Shown here: piece by piece, positions 15,666-23,533 of the stretch
How positions within the stretch are numbered: position 1 is the first letter of the stretch
Layout of the letters: each line of letters begins with the position of its first letter
Source: JABWCQ01 sp964530625
Lineage (GTDB): Bacteria > Electryoneota > RPQS01
NCBI GenBank assembly: GCA_964530625.1
Contig: CAZHAK010000005.1
Span: forward strand, 88,875 to 152,874
Direction of reading: 5' to 3'
Length of the DNA: 64,000 nucleotides
The notes under the pieces: model-generated
The model's database searches: none
Told to the model about the DNA's origin: nothing
What the model saw: the letters and a program-made list of their open reading frames with translations, nothing else
Made by a program: the position numbers and the translations under genes

Positions 15666-16070
15666 TTAGCGGAACATCGCCTTGATGGATCCCCACGTTT
15701 GCTGAACTGCCGAGAAGTTCAACGACACTTCTAAAGCATCGCTATAGCTGAACGTGCCGTCGTTATTAATCAGCTTCAAACGGTAGAAAAACGTCCGTTC
15801 GCGTTCCACATCCAGCGGACTTTCATCCGTAAATGCGTACTCGGAAAACGAGCCGCGAGCTTGAATCTGTCCTGCCGGGAAATAGCTGAGACCATCGGAA
15901 GAACGCTCGACAACGAACTTATCAAAGCTAATCTCCTGACCTGTGCGCCATTCGAGGCGAGCGTGGTCAATCAAAGCAGTGGCGTTCAAACTCAAAATCT
16001 CCACACCCGCAAGAGCAGTGGAGGCGCACACACTGACAAAGACTAAAGCAACAAGGCAACGCTTCAACAT
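15666..16070 (-). CDS. Small secreted protein with a fibronectin-like domain
   Basis: This 134-residue exported protein has a clear signal peptide, 'MLKRCLVALVFVSVCASTALA'. The start is set at 16070 rather than an upstream ATG because only this one gives a signal peptide; GGGG lies 6 nt before it and a promoter lies 32 nt upstream. The mature part is one beta-sandwich resembling fibronectin-like modules of FCB-group surface proteins: 'ARLEWRTGQEISFDKFVVERSSDG', then 'YAFTDESPL', then 'FYRLKLINNDGTFSYSDALEVSL'. In that phylum this module usually precedes a secretion tail on large proteins; here it stands alone, and the end 'SIKAMFR' is no recognised sorting signal. Function unknown. Confidence 0.75.
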   Translation of the reverse strand: MLKRCLVALVFVSVCASTALAGVEILSLNATALIDHARLEWRTGQEISFDKFVVERSSDGLSYFPAGQIQARGSFSEYAFTDESPLDVERERTFFYRLKLINNDGTFSYSDALEVSLNFSAVQQTWGSIKAMFR

Positions 16071-16101
16071 GTAATCCCCATTCGGTTTACCTAATCGCTT
16101 T

Positions 16102-16130
16102 ATAATAGTTAACCCAAGCTTGAAAGTCAA
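16102..16130 (-). promoter_or_regulatory. Sigma-70-type promoter of the small secreted protein
   Basis: On the minus strand, TTGACT (16130-16125) and TATTAT (16107-16102) are 17 nt apart, giving a leader of about 25 nt before the start at 16070. Confidence 0.7.
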
Positions 16131-16294
16131 GATATTCTGTAACACAACTGAGCCAAGTTTGATCATTCATTAGTATCTAAGCGCATAATATATTAGACTT
16201 AACACAAACTTGACCCACGGGCGAAGAGCCGCCGAGGCATTCCCTTTTGACATAGCAAACCCAAGGCCGTGTGTTCTGTCGCAGGACAATTCCG

Positions 16295-16681
16295 TTAACT
16301 CGTTAATTTACCTATAATAAAACCTACGATGAGACCGATGATCAGGACCACCGTTAGAATTCTCGACTGAACCACGGACGAACCTTTCCCCCTGCCAGCA
16401 AGTACTACGGAAAGGAAGTAGCCAGCTCCGTTTACCAACCAAATCAGCGGAATCGACAAGGCCTTGGCCAAGAGAGGCCCCAGCCACGGAATCAGGGCCA
16501 ACAGCCCCAGAAATCCTGCGAAAGTCTGTGTCAAAATCCCCACCAACGTGGCAATCGAAGCTATCAGCCAAGCATCAAAGCCTGCCAGCATGCCGGCGAC
16601 CACAATGGCCACCACGATGAACAGCCCAAAGATCGTCCAGCGGTAAGTTGCCCAAAATACTGCAAAACTTGGTATATACAT
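16295..16681 (-). CDS. Small membrane protein of unknown function
   Basis: This 128-residue, very hydrophobic protein has three or four membrane helices: about 10-34, 38-65, 70-95 and 108-125. A short basic loop 'GRGKGSS' precedes the last helix, which ends 'GLIVGFIIGKLTS'. I do not recognise a family. It stands alone on the minus strand, divergent from the LpxH-like gene, with its own TTGACA-N17-TTTATT promoter. The start ATG 16681 opens with 'MYIPSFAVFWATYRWTIFGL', a plausible membrane anchor. Confidence 0.6.
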   Translation of the reverse strand: MYIPSFAVFWATYRWTIFGLFIVVAIVVAGMLAGFDAWLIASIATLVGILTQTFAGFLGLLALIPWLGPLLAKALSIPLIWLVNGAGYFLSVVLAGRGKGSSVVQSRILTVVLIIGLIVGFIIGKLTS

Positions 16682-16705
16682 CCGAACCTGTGTTGTGAAT
16701 TGCTA

Positions 16706-16734
16706 AATAAACTGCTTTGAAGGAGCATTGTCAA
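16706..16734 (-). promoter_or_regulatory. Sigma-70-type promoter of the small membrane protein
   Basis: On the minus strand, a perfect TTGACA (16734-16729) and TTTATT (16711-16706) are 17 nt apart, followed by a leader of about 20 nt. Confidence 0.6.
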
Positions 16735-16811
16735 GCCGTTGCTACCTTCCTGTGGTAAATTCGAAACTTTCCCGAAACAAGAGCTTGCACGAAATTTTTT
16801 TCTGGCACGAG

Positions 16812-16840
16812 TTGCCCAACCCTATAAGAGTTTGTATATT
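16812..16840 (+). promoter_or_regulatory. Sigma-70-type promoter of the LpxH-like gene, probably leaderless
   Basis: TTGCCC (16812-16817) and TATATT (16835-16840) are 17 nt apart. The ATG is at 16850, 9 nt after the -10 box, with no ribosome site between. Confidence 0.55.
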
Positions 16841-16849
16841 AGATGACCT

Positions 16850-17626
16850 ATGCCCCGAGTGCCAACAGAGCTAGTCTCGCTTGCCCCACCCGTCTATTTC
16901 GTCTCTGATGCCCATCTCGGAGCCGAGCCTGAACCTGTGGCAACGACCCAACTGGAGCGACTGATTGCGCTGATTCAGAAAGTTCGACGTGAGAAGGGCA
17001 CCCTGATTATCAACGGCGACCTCTTTGATTTCTGGTATGAGTGGCAGACCGTTATTCCCAAGAAGTATTTCAAAATTCTGCGAGCGCTTCAAGAAGCTAC
17101 CGAACAAGGCACACAGGTTCACCTGCTCGCCGGCAATCATGATTTCCGTCTGTCCGGTTTTCTGGAATCTGAAATCGGCCTGACTACGCATCAGAATGCT
17201 CTCATCGTGCAGATTGCAAACTCAAGGGTTTTCGTTTTTCACGGCGACGGCGTTCTGTCATCCGATCACGGCTATAGAGCACTGAAAAGGGTCTTGCGCA
17301 GCCGTATAGCACAGCGACTGTTCCTCTGGCTGCATCCCGATCTCGGCATGTGGCTTGCGCGGGGAACCTCGCAACAGAGCCGAAATGCCACCAAAGGCAA
17401 CCCCACTGAAGACGCGGATTATGTTCGTTTCGCATCCGAACTATTGCAAAGCGATATTGACGGTGTGGTACTTGGACATGCTCACCGGCCCGTAGAGCTT
17501 GAACTCGAAGGCGGCACTTACGTTAACTTGGGCGACTGGATTTACCACTACACGTTTGCTTTGCACGATGGCACGCGGCTGGCTCTGAAGAACTGGGATA
17601 ATCTGCCGGGAGCGGAAAGGTGTTGA
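16850..17626 (+). CDS. UDP-2,3-diacylglucosamine diphosphatase-like metallophosphoesterase
   Basis: This 258-residue calcineurin-like phosphoesterase has the metal-binding motifs of the LpxH family in order: 'FVSDAHLGAEP' (D-x-H), 'INGDLFDFWYEW' (GD-x-x-D), 'LLAGNHDFRL' (GNHD), 'VFVFHGDGV' and 'VVLGHAHRPVE' (GH-x-H). LpxH removes UMP from UDP-diacylglucosamine, a cytoplasmic step of lipid A synthesis. The 'HGDG' and 'SRIAQRLFLWLHPDLG' segments are those seen in LpxH-like proteins of Bacteroidota and relatives. The last 7 nt overlap the GTG start of the PBP gene. Assignment to LpxH proper is likely but not certain, since the family also includes other phosphatases. Confidence 0.8.
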   Translation: MPRVPTELVSLAPPVYFVSDAHLGAEPEPVATTQLERLIALIQKVRREKGTLIINGDLFDFWYEWQTVIPKKYFKILRALQEATEQGTQVHLLAGNHDFRLSGFLESEIGLTTHQNALIVQIANSRVFVFHGDGVLSSDHGYRALKRVLRSRIAQRLFLWLHPDLGMWLARGTSQQSRNATKGNPTEDADYVRFASELLQSDIDGVVLGHAHRPVELELEGGTYVNLGDWIYHYTFALHDGTRLALKNWDNLPGAERC

Positions 17627-19773
17627 CGCGACTGCGAGGAGGCATCCTCAAACCGTTGCTCATCGTGCTCACGGTGCTCTTTGCCATAGCGATTGCCAGC
17701 TGGTCATTTCTGGGCTACTTGCGCAAGGGTTTGCCAAGCGTTGAAGAACTTGAAAATATCAACCCCGCGCTGTCTACGAAAATCCTGGATCGCAATGGTA
17801 TCCTGATCAAAGAACTCTTCACACAGCGCCGCAGTTTCGTTCCGCTGAATCAGGTGCCGCCCGTCGTCGTCCAGGCGTTTCTGGCGACCGAGGACCACAA
17901 GTTCTACGAACACTGGGGAATGCGGCCCGCCGCGCTGCTGTTCGCACTGGCCAAAAGCGCTATCTCGTTTGACCTTTCTCCGCGCGGCGCCTCGACTATC
18001 ACTCAGCAGTTGGCTAAAAATCTCTATTTCAGCCCGCAGCGAAAAATCGTCCGCAAACTGCGCGAGCTCTTGACCGCTATCGAAATCGAGCGGTACTACT
18101 CCAAGGACGAAATCCTGGAGATGTACCTAACCCAAACGTATTTCGGAGCGGGAGCCTACGGCATCGGTGCCGCCGCCGCAACATACTTCTCCAAATCGGT
18201 GTCCGAGTTGAATATCGGAGAAGCCGCTATTCTGGCCGCCATTCCGAAATCACCGACGCGCTACAACCCGCTGCAATATCCGCAGAATAATCTTGTCCGC
18301 AGAAACCTTGTGTTCGGACGGCTCGCGGCGGTTGGGTTCATTACAAATTCAGTGCGCGACAGCCTGATAGACACGCCGCTTCCGTTGCATCCCTCGTCTG
18401 ACCGCGCACAAACGGGTGTTGCACCGTATTTCACGGAGAATGTCAGGCAGGAACTCAATCAACTCGGCAAACAGCACGACTTCGACCCCTATCAAGACGG
18501 GCTGACGGTTTATACTACGCTGGATTCACGCCTGCAAGACTGTGCTGAAAGAGCTGTTGCGAAAGTCCTGCCCGAATTGCAGGAAAAAGTCAACGAGTAC
18601 CACGGAAGCACCTTGAAACTGAAGCTCAAGGAAATGTTTCCGGATTCAACGACTGCCGCGATCCGCAAACTTGCTGACAATAAGCAGATCGCCGACTCCA
18701 TCGCTGAAAGAGAGTATCCGGTTCAAATCGCGTTTGTCGCGCTCGATCCGGCCACGGGCCATATCCTCGCCATGATCGGCGGACGCGATTTCGAATTGAG
18801 TAAGTTTAATCGCGCCACCCAAGCGGTTCGTCAGCCTGGTTCCTGTTTCAAACCGTTCGTCTATGCCTCGGCGATTGACAAGGGGATGCCGATCTCTGAA
18901 AAAGTCTCCAATGAAGAGATTGTCATCACTCTTGAAAACGGTGATCTTTGGGCGCCAAAGAATTTTTCAAATGATTACGGCGGTGTAGTGGACTTGCGGC
19001 AGGCATTGTCCAAGTCACTAAACGTCGTCAGCGTTCGTCTTATTCGTGAACACACGACTCCCCGTGACGTGGCGGCGCTCGCAAAAAATTGCGGCATTAC
19101 TACGAGGCTCGATCCCTATGATGCACTGGCGCTCGGCTCATCCGGAGTAATCCCTATTGATTTAGTCGGTGCCTATCAAGTCTTTCAAACTCTTGGTGTC
19201 TGGTCGAAACCGATTGCCGTCACTGGACTCGACGATCAGTTCGGGCAAACGATTGAACAGTTCCGCAATGAACGCAAAGTTGTGATGTCAGAAGAGACTG
19301 CGTTTCTGGTCCAAAGCCTGTTGCGCTCCGTCAGCGATCACGGCACCGCCGCGTCGTTACGCTCGAAATTCCACTTCAGCGTTCCCACAGCGGGAAAGAC
19401 CGGTACCACGAATGATAACACCGACGCGTGGTTTGTTGGTTTCACACCGGACTTGCTCGCAGGAGTGTGGGTCGGATTGGATGATCCTGCCAAGACTCTA
19501 GGGCGAGGACAGGAGGGCGGTAAGGCCGCGTTGCCGATCTGGGCGGAATTCATGCTTGCGGCTTATGACACCATGAACTTCCCGGAGTCGGAGTTCAGAA
19601 CTTCCAAGGGCGTCACGACAACTGAAATCTGCGTTGAGTCCGGTATGCTTGCGACGTCGGGCTGTTACGAGTTGCGCGCGGAGTATTTTGCCAGAAATTC
19701 AGAACTGCCCGAACCCTGTACGATACACGGCGCATTCAGAACGCCGCGCGGCAGAAAACAAAGTCTATTTTAG
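17620..19773 (+). CDS. Bifunctional penicillin-binding protein 1A
   Basis: This 717-residue peptidoglycan synthase is anchored by one N-terminal membrane helix (about 10-30). The GT51 glycosyltransferase domain has 'ATEDHKFYEHWGM', 'GASTITQQLAKNLYF', 'RKLRELLTAIEIERYYSKDEILEMYL' split by normal spacing, and 'GIGAAAATYF'. The transpeptidase domain has the active Ser in 'GSCFKPFVYASAI' (SxxK; Cys where Thr is usual), 'SKSLNVVSV' (SxN) and 'AGKTGTTNDNTDAWFVGF' (KTG). The C-terminus holds a Cys pair ('CVESGMLATSGC'), common in this class. The start is GTG 17620, overlapping the LpxH-like gene; a TTG one codon later is possible. Confidence 0.93.
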   Translation: MLTRLRGGILKPLLIVLTVLFAIAIASWSFLGYLRKGLPSVEELENINPALSTKILDRNGILIKELFTQRRSFVPLNQVPPVVVQAFLATEDHKFYEHWGMRPAALLFALAKSAISFDLSPRGASTITQQLAKNLYFSPQRKIVRKLRELLTAIEIERYYSKDEILEMYLTQTYFGAGAYGIGAAAATYFSKSVSELNIGEAAILAAIPKSPTRYNPLQYPQNNLVRRNLVFGRLAAVGFITNSVRDSLIDTPLPLHPSSDRAQTGVAPYFTENVRQELNQLGKQHDFDPYQDGLTVYTTLDSRLQDCAERAVAKVLPELQEKVNEYHGSTLKLKLKEMFPDSTTAAIRKLADNKQIADSIAEREYPVQIAFVALDPATGHILAMIGGRDFELSKFNRATQAVRQPGSCFKPFVYASAIDKGMPISEKVSNEEIVITLENGDLWAPKNFSNDYGGVVDLRQALSKSLNVVSVRLIREHTTPRDVAALAKNCGITTRLDPYDALALGSSGVIPIDLVGAYQVFQTLGVWSKPIAVTGLDDQFGQTIEQFRNERKVVMSEETAFLVQSLLRSVSDHGTAASLRSKFHFSVPTAGKTGTTNDNTDAWFVGFTPDLLAGVWVGLDDPAKTLGRGQEGGKAALPIWAEFMLAAYDTMNFPESEFRTSKGVTTTEICVESGMLATSGCYELRAEYFARNSELPEPCTIHGAFRTPRGRKQSLF

Positions 19774-19813
19774 TTTGAACATTTACGAAAAACTGTTTCG
19801 GGAGAACAGTTCC

Positions 19814-20986
19814 ATGCCACATATTCGTTCCATTCAACGCGGTGGGATCACGCTCTGGGCGACCATCGGAGTCGTTGTTGTCCTTGCCGCTGTCCTCGGG
19901 TACCATTTCATTTCAAGAATGGAACCTGCGGAAGTGCGGTCGTTTCAAGAACTCGTCAATCGTGTCGAGAAAATAAACACCCAAATCTCCGACCGCGAAG
20001 AGCAGATCTCATCTCTGGTCTCTAGATATAACGAATCCCATCCCGGAAACGAGATTGATACGACCGGCATGTCCGCTATGGGACTAACTGAAGAACAGTC
20101 CCGTATCCTCGCCAATCGTGTTGCACAGGAGAAGGACCTCTCCTACCGCGGGTTGTTGCAGGAAGTGATTGACGTGTCAGCGGAAATGGAGAAACTGCGC
20201 TCGGAACTTGGAGAAGTCAAAGGCCGCCTCCGTCCTCCTGTTGTCGCGCAAAGAGGAGATACGCATATCGGCATCTGTCTGAAGTTTCTGACCGAAGACA
20301 TTGGAATCAATAAAGAAGATGCTTTGAACTTGATTGAGCGCGAGGCCATGGTGCCTGAACTTTTGCCCGGCTTTGAGGTTTGGAACTACTACGGCGACGG
20401 GATTTTCGGAACGTTTGTTACACAGGGTCAGGCCAAGGTCACCCCAAATGAGCTGGCGCGAGCAACCAAACGAAAAATTGACACCGAGCGTCAGACATTG
20501 ATTCAAGAGAGAAACCAGAAACAAACTGAGGTGGATGAACTTGAATCGCGACGCACCGAACTCTTGCAGCAGATTCGCTCGCTTGAAGAGGACCGCGCCG
20601 CGATGATGCAGCAGGTCACCGCCATGGCCAGCACCAACGACAGTTTGGCTGAAGAGCTAAACTCGCTAAAATACCATATCGGGACGTTCCGGGATCTTGA
20701 ACGGAGCGGCGCCATTCGCAAACCTGCGCTTGGAAAGTGGAATACCGGAGACATCGAGGCCGTCAGTCACACCGGATCACTTGACTTGCGCAACGGCGCT
20801 CGAATTGTAATCAACGCGTCGTCATTGGGATTGCAACGTGTTGATAAAATTCTGGTCTTCCCACGCTACTTCAAAGAAGACGTTGACTATCGCGTCGAGT
20901 TGTCATCCGACCGCAGTAGTGCAACGTTAGTTTTTGAAAAGCCCGCGAAATTCAATCTCTCGCGTCTGGTTATAGCGGTCGGATAA
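19814..20986 (+). CDS. Membrane-anchored coiled-coil protein of unknown function
   Basis: This 390-residue protein has an N-terminal membrane helix (about 11-32: 'ITLWATIGVVVVLAAVLGYHF') followed by coiled coils at about 35-70 and 200-285 ('RQTLIQERNQKQTEVDELE', 'RTELLQQIRSLEEDRAAMM'). Between them is a compact region (about 140-200) with 'RGDTHIGICLKFLTEDIGI' and 'VWNYYGDGIFGTFVTQG', reminiscent of a LysM-like or cell-surface spacer domain but not convincing. The C-terminal 85 residues look like a beta domain. The start is set at ATG 19814 because GGGAGAACAG precedes it and a membrane anchor follows at once. It lies 40 nt behind PBP1A, so a periplasmic role with cell-wall synthesis is possible. 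Confidence 0.6.
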   Translation: MPHIRSIQRGGITLWATIGVVVVLAAVLGYHFISRMEPAEVRSFQELVNRVEKINTQISDREEQISSLVSRYNESHPGNEIDTTGMSAMGLTEEQSRILANRVAQEKDLSYRGLLQEVIDVSAEMEKLRSELGEVKGRLRPPVVAQRGDTHIGICLKFLTEDIGINKEDALNLIEREAMVPELLPGFEVWNYYGDGIFGTFVTQGQAKVTPNELARATKRKIDTERQTLIQERNQKQTEVDELESRRTELLQQIRSLEEDRAAMMQQVTAMASTNDSLAEELNSLKYHIGTFRDLERSGAIRKPALGKWNTGDIEAVSHTGSLDLRNGARIVINASSLGLQRVDKILVFPRYFKEDVDYRVELSSDRSSATLVFEKPAKFNLSRLVIAVG

Positions 20987-21010
20987 ATCATCTCGCTTGA
21001 ATCTTATACG

Positions 21011-21037
21011 AAAGAGACCGCCCGCGCGGTCTCTTTT
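21011..21037. terminator. Bidirectional terminator between convergent genes
   Basis: AAAGAGACCG (21011-21020) pairs with CGGTCTCTTT (21027-21036), with A's before and T's after. It separates the coiled-coil gene from the minus-strand permease. Confidence 0.88.
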
Positions 21038-21039
21038 CT

Positions 21040-22176
21040 TTATCCAAACAATCCTTGCCCAGACCGTCGCTGTCGCCACCACAAATACATCACGACCAGC
21101 GCAAACAACAAATTCGGCGCCCACATCGCCGAGGCAGGGCTGACCGACCCACGATCGGCCAAGTCTTCACCGGCAATCAGGAACACCCAGTAGATCAGGA
21201 AGAACGCCATGCTATATCCGGCGGAAACTCCGATTCCCGATCGTCGCACCATTTGTCCCAACAAACCACCCAACGCCGCGAAGATCAAGCAAGCCGCCGG
21301 AATCGAAAACTTCTTGTGAATCTCGACTAATAACCTCGAAATGTTCTTCGCATTCTGTTCGGGGTTTCGCTCTTTGTAAGTTTCGATTCTCGACAACAAA
21401 TGCGCCACGTCCATCTCACGGTCACCGCGCCACTCACTGTCCGACCGGCGCAAAGACATGTCCGGAGCGTGAATCCTGAAGATCGCGCTTTGAAACGCGA
21501 TACGATGATGTTCACCTTGTCTGGCTCGATCAGACCGGAGAATTTCGCCGTCGTACAGCGTGAATTCAAATCCTTCAAACCACTCTTCGTATTTCAATTT
21601 CCCGCGATCCGCGATCACCGTTCCCCCAAAACGCGGATCATCGTCCTCGTAAACCATCACGTCGTTGATGACGGATGTTTCATTATCCACATGACGGGCG
21701 TACAACACGTGACCGGGAATGTCCGACAAAAATACTCCCGGCTCAAGTATCATCGCGGGCTTCAGTCGCTTGATATCGGTCTGCAACAGTCGTGAACGGT
21801 AGTTGAGGTCAGGCAAAATATAGTTGTTGAAATAGGCAAGACCAACTGCCGCAACCATCCCGAACATCAGTGCAGGCATAATCATCTGCCTCGGACCGAC
21901 ACCGGACGAGCGCAGGGCCGTCACTTCGTTGTCCGAAGATAGCCTCCCATAAGCCGAAAGCACAGCCACCAGCACAGCCATGGGCACCGCCAGTGCGATC
22001 ATCCAAGCCAAATTCAGCGCGAAAAACTCGATCACCGTCCAGACCGGAAGCCCTTTGCCCACTATCCGGCCCAGCATCGTGAAGACCAGATTCAGGACAA
22101 ACAGGAAAACGATCAGCGACAGGCTGAAAAAGAAGGGAGGTATGAACTCCCGGATCAGGTAGCGGAATAGGGTCAT
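21040..22176 (-). CDS. LptF/LptG-family permease (YjgP/YjgQ), copy 1
   Basis: This 378-residue subunit belongs to the LPS-export ABC complex. It has three membrane helices at the N-terminus (about 12-32, 52-75, 95-118), a periplasmic beta-jellyroll region (about 130-270) and three helices at the end (about 290-365). The start 'MTLFRYLIREFIPPFFFSL' and 'AVPMAVLVAVLSAYGRLSSDNEVTALRSSGV' region (in short: 'SDNEVTALRSSG') are hallmarks. LptF and LptG form a heterodimer with LptB and pull LPS from the inner membrane to the LptC/A bridge. The partner copy is at 25936. It stands alone between a terminator and the tRNA-Ser promoter, facing away from the tRNAs. Confidence 0.92.
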   Translation of the reverse strand: MTLFRYLIREFIPPFFFSLSLIVFLFVLNLVFTMLGRIVGKGLPVWTVIEFFALNLAWMIALAVPMAVLVAVLSAYGRLSSDNEVTALRSSGVGPRQMIMPALMFGMVAAVGLAYFNNYILPDLNYRSRLLQTDIKRLKPAMILEPGVFLSDIPGHVLYARHVDNETSVINDVMVYEDDDPRFGGTVIADRGKLKYEEWFEGFEFTLYDGEILRSDRARQGEHHRIAFQSAIFRIHAPDMSLRRSDSEWRGDREMDVAHLLSRIETYKERNPEQNAKNISRLLVEIHKKFSIPAACLIFAALGGLLGQMVRRSGIGVSAGYSMAFFLIYWVFLIAGEDLADRGSVSPASAMWAPNLLFALVVMYLWWRQRRSGQGLFG

Positions 22177-22235
22177 GGGGGCCTAACTTTGGCCGCAAGT
22201 TAAGAAAATTGAAGGACATTTCCCAACCCGCCCGC

Positions 22236-22264
22236 TTGCTTTTCTCCCTCAAATCGGATATACT
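22236..22264 (+). promoter_or_regulatory. Promoter of the tRNA-Ser pair
   Basis: TTGCTT (22236-22241) and TATACT (22259-22264) are 17 nt apart, 32 nt before the first tRNA. It is the only promoter seen for both tRNAs and probably for the cassette behind them. Confidence 0.65.
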
Positions 22265-22295
22265 TGCTGTTTCGGGGGCGGATTGCCCTCCGCTA

Positions 22296-22378
22296 GGAGG
22301 ACTAGTCTAATTGGTAAGGCAACGGTCTTGAAAACCGTCGGGCGAAAGCCTTTGGGAGTTCGAGTCTCCCGTCCTCCG
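22296..22378 (+). tRNA. tRNA-Ser (anticodon UGA)
   Basis: A complete type II cloverleaf: acceptor GGAGGAC/GTCCTCC pairs perfectly, with a D-arm of four pairs, anticodon stem ACGGT/ACCGT with loop CTTGAAA (anticodon TGA, reads UCA), a long variable arm GGGC-GAAA-GCC and T-arm GGGAG-TTCGAGT-CTCCC. The 3' CCA is not encoded, so the CCA-adding enzyme at 42226 is needed. Confidence 0.95.
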
Positions 22379-22423
22379 CAAATCGCTGTTTATTAAAGTG
22401 ATAACTCGAGTTAAGAGTCTTCA

Positions 22424-22513
22424 GGAGAGGTGGCCGAGTGGCTGAAGGCGGCGGTTTGCTAAACCGTTGTAGGGTGTAAAGCCTTACCGGGGGTTCGAAT
22501 CCCCCTCTCTCCG
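22424..22513 (+). tRNA. tRNA-Ser (anticodon GCU)
   Basis: A complete type II tRNA: acceptor GGAGAGG against TCTCTCC (one G-T), anticodon stem GCGGT/ACCGT with loop TTGCTAA (anticodon GCT, reads AGC/AGU), a long variable arm and T-arm GGGGG-TTCGAAT-CCCCC. CCA is not encoded. Bases 22446-22511 are repeated at 23106-23171, which marks this gene as the site of a past insertion. Confidence 0.95.
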
Positions 22514-22531
22514 CAAAAAAAGGGTGTTACA

Positions 22532-22720
22532 ATGATCGAAAAAGTCATACGCAAGTTCAAACTCGGTGAGTACGACGAGGATCAAGAGAACCTCAAGTTT
22601 TGGCTTTCAAAGACTCCGGCTGAACGCGTCGCAGCAGTAGAAATTTTGCGAAGGCGGTACTATGGAATTCTTCCACGAATTCAAAGAGTTTGTCTCCGCG
22701 TTAAACGCCCGTCAAGTTGA
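22532..22720 (+). CDS. Small protein paired with a nucleotidyltransferase
   Basis: This 62-residue charged protein contains 'FWLSKTPAERVAAVEILRRRYYG' in its middle (residues 24-46), followed by a basic tail 'RIQRVCLRVKRPSS'. Short proteins with this 'W..L.P.ER...E.LRR.Y.G...RLQRVYRV.KR' design commonly sit just before a minimal nucleotidyltransferase gene and overlap it; that is from memory of the family, which lacks an agreed name. Here the overlap with the next ORF is 59 nt. The ATG lies 18 nt after the tRNA with AAAGGG upstream. It may be the partner (antitoxin-like) of the nucleotidyltransferase. Confidence 0.6.
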   Translation: MIEKVIRKFKLGEYDEDQENLKFWLSKTPAERVAAVEILRRRYYGILPRIQRVCLRVKRPSS

Positions 22721-23107
22721 ATACTTGATTATTGGCGCGCATGCGCTCGCTTATTTTGATGCTCCCAGACTAACTGGCGATCTTGACGTCTTAGTCAAAC
22801 CAACGGTCGAAAATGGCAAACGCCTAGTTTCTGCATTGGAAGATTTTGGTCTAGCTTCGCTTAATATCAACCAGAAGAGTTTGCCGAATTCGGTGCAGTC
22901 TTTCAGATCGGTGTACAGCCTGTAAGAATAGACTTGTTGACTTCTATCACGGGCGTATCATGGGAAGATGCTTATTCAGGCAGGGAGCCTGGACATTTGG
23001 ACGGTGTTGATACCTACTATATCGGGCGAGATCAGTTTCTTGCAAACAAGAAAGCGATTGGAAGACCCAAAGACCGCGCTGATATTGACGTAGTCACAAA
23101 AAAGTAG
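22662..23107 (+). pseudogene. Nucleotidyltransferase (AbiEii/MNT-like), frameshifted
   Basis: The N-terminal part (22662 to about 22876) encodes 'VEYLIIGAHALAYFDAPRL' and then 'TGDLDVLVKP', the G-x(n)-D-x-D active-site pattern of minimal nucleotidyltransferases. The frame then runs into a stop at 22923. A one-base shift near 22875-22879 restores a continuation 'EFAEFGAVFQIGVQPVRIDLL', 'DGVDTYYIGRDQFLANKKAIG' and 'RPKDRADIDVV' up to TAG 23105-23107. Both halves match one family, so the gene has lost one base, unless this is an assembly error. The restored length is about 148 residues. The stop codon overlaps the tRNA-derived repeat by two bases. Members act as toxins that modify tRNA 3' ends or other RNAs; that role here is inference. 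Confidence 0.8.
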
Positions 23108-23171
23108 GCGGCGGTTTGCTAAACCGTTGTAGGGTGTAAAGCCTTACAGGGGGGGCGAATCCCCCTCTCTC
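23106..23171 (+). repeat. Partial tRNA-Ser(GCU) copy (att-like direct repeat)
   Basis: These 66 nt match 22446-22511 with three differences: C to A after the variable arm, and TT to GG in the T-loop. They cover the end of the D-arm, anticodon arm, variable arm, T-arm and 3' acceptor strand; the 5' part is absent, so no tRNA can fold. The T-loop changes show the copy is no longer under selection. Confidence 0.92.
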
Positions 23172-23204
23172 AGCTAGTAGTAGGCAGTCATTGATGTTTT
23201 GGCA

Positions 23205-23390
23205 ATGAAGTCACCGATTTCCCATCTGTTTCGAATTGTTGTCGTCGCCGCAAATATCCTCTTTATCCTCTGGATTCTCTACAACGGCATGAACGAAGGA
23301 TGGCAGGGAACGCCGCTGGAAATCGTCTCTTACATCGGTTTGATTCTGCTTCTGTCATTGAATTCCTATCTCCTGCTCAAGAAAAATTGA
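23205..23390 (+). CDS. Small two-helix membrane protein
   Basis: This 61-residue protein has two membrane helices (about 9-28, 'FRIVVVAANILFILWILYNG', and about 41-58, 'VSYIGLILLLSLNSYLLLKK') joined by a short loop containing 'EGWQGTPLE'. No family is recognised, though similar two-helix orphans are common next to tRNA islands. ATG 23205 is preferred over an upstream TTG at 23199. It lies directly downstream of the tRNA-derived repeat, so it was probably the first gene after the tRNA before the cassette arrived. No ribosome site is obvious. Confidence 0.5.
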   Translation: MKSPISHLFRIVVVAANILFILWILYNGMNEGWQGTPLEIVSYIGLILLLSLNSYLLLKKN

Positions 23391-23533
23391 TAAGTATTTC
23401 CGCATATTCTGCATCTCTATCGTATCCCGCAAACCGACGGTGAGCTGAATGCTCATTCTGTTTTCCACTTGTTTCCAGTCCCCTGATATCCGCGTGGATG
23501 TAGGGGATTTTTGTTTGTAAATTCTAATCAGCC

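Larger units (their letters stand above)
22512..23171 (+). mobile_element. 660-bp cassette behind tRNA-Ser, bounded by a copy of the tRNA 3' part
   Basis: The segment starts at the 3' end of tRNA-Ser(GCU) and ends with a 66-nt copy of bases 22446-22511, 63 of 66 identical, offset by exactly 660 nt. Integrative elements that use tRNA genes leave this footprint: an intact tRNA on one side and a 3' fragment on the other. The cargo is a small ORF and a frameshifted nucleotidyltransferase. No integrase or transposase is present, so it is either a remnant or an element mobilised by enzymes encoded elsewhere. Confidence 0.55.

Noticed and set aside
23106..23171. Third tRNA-Ser gene
   Set aside because: The 5' acceptor strand and most of the D-arm are missing and the T-loop is mutated, so no cloverleaf can form.
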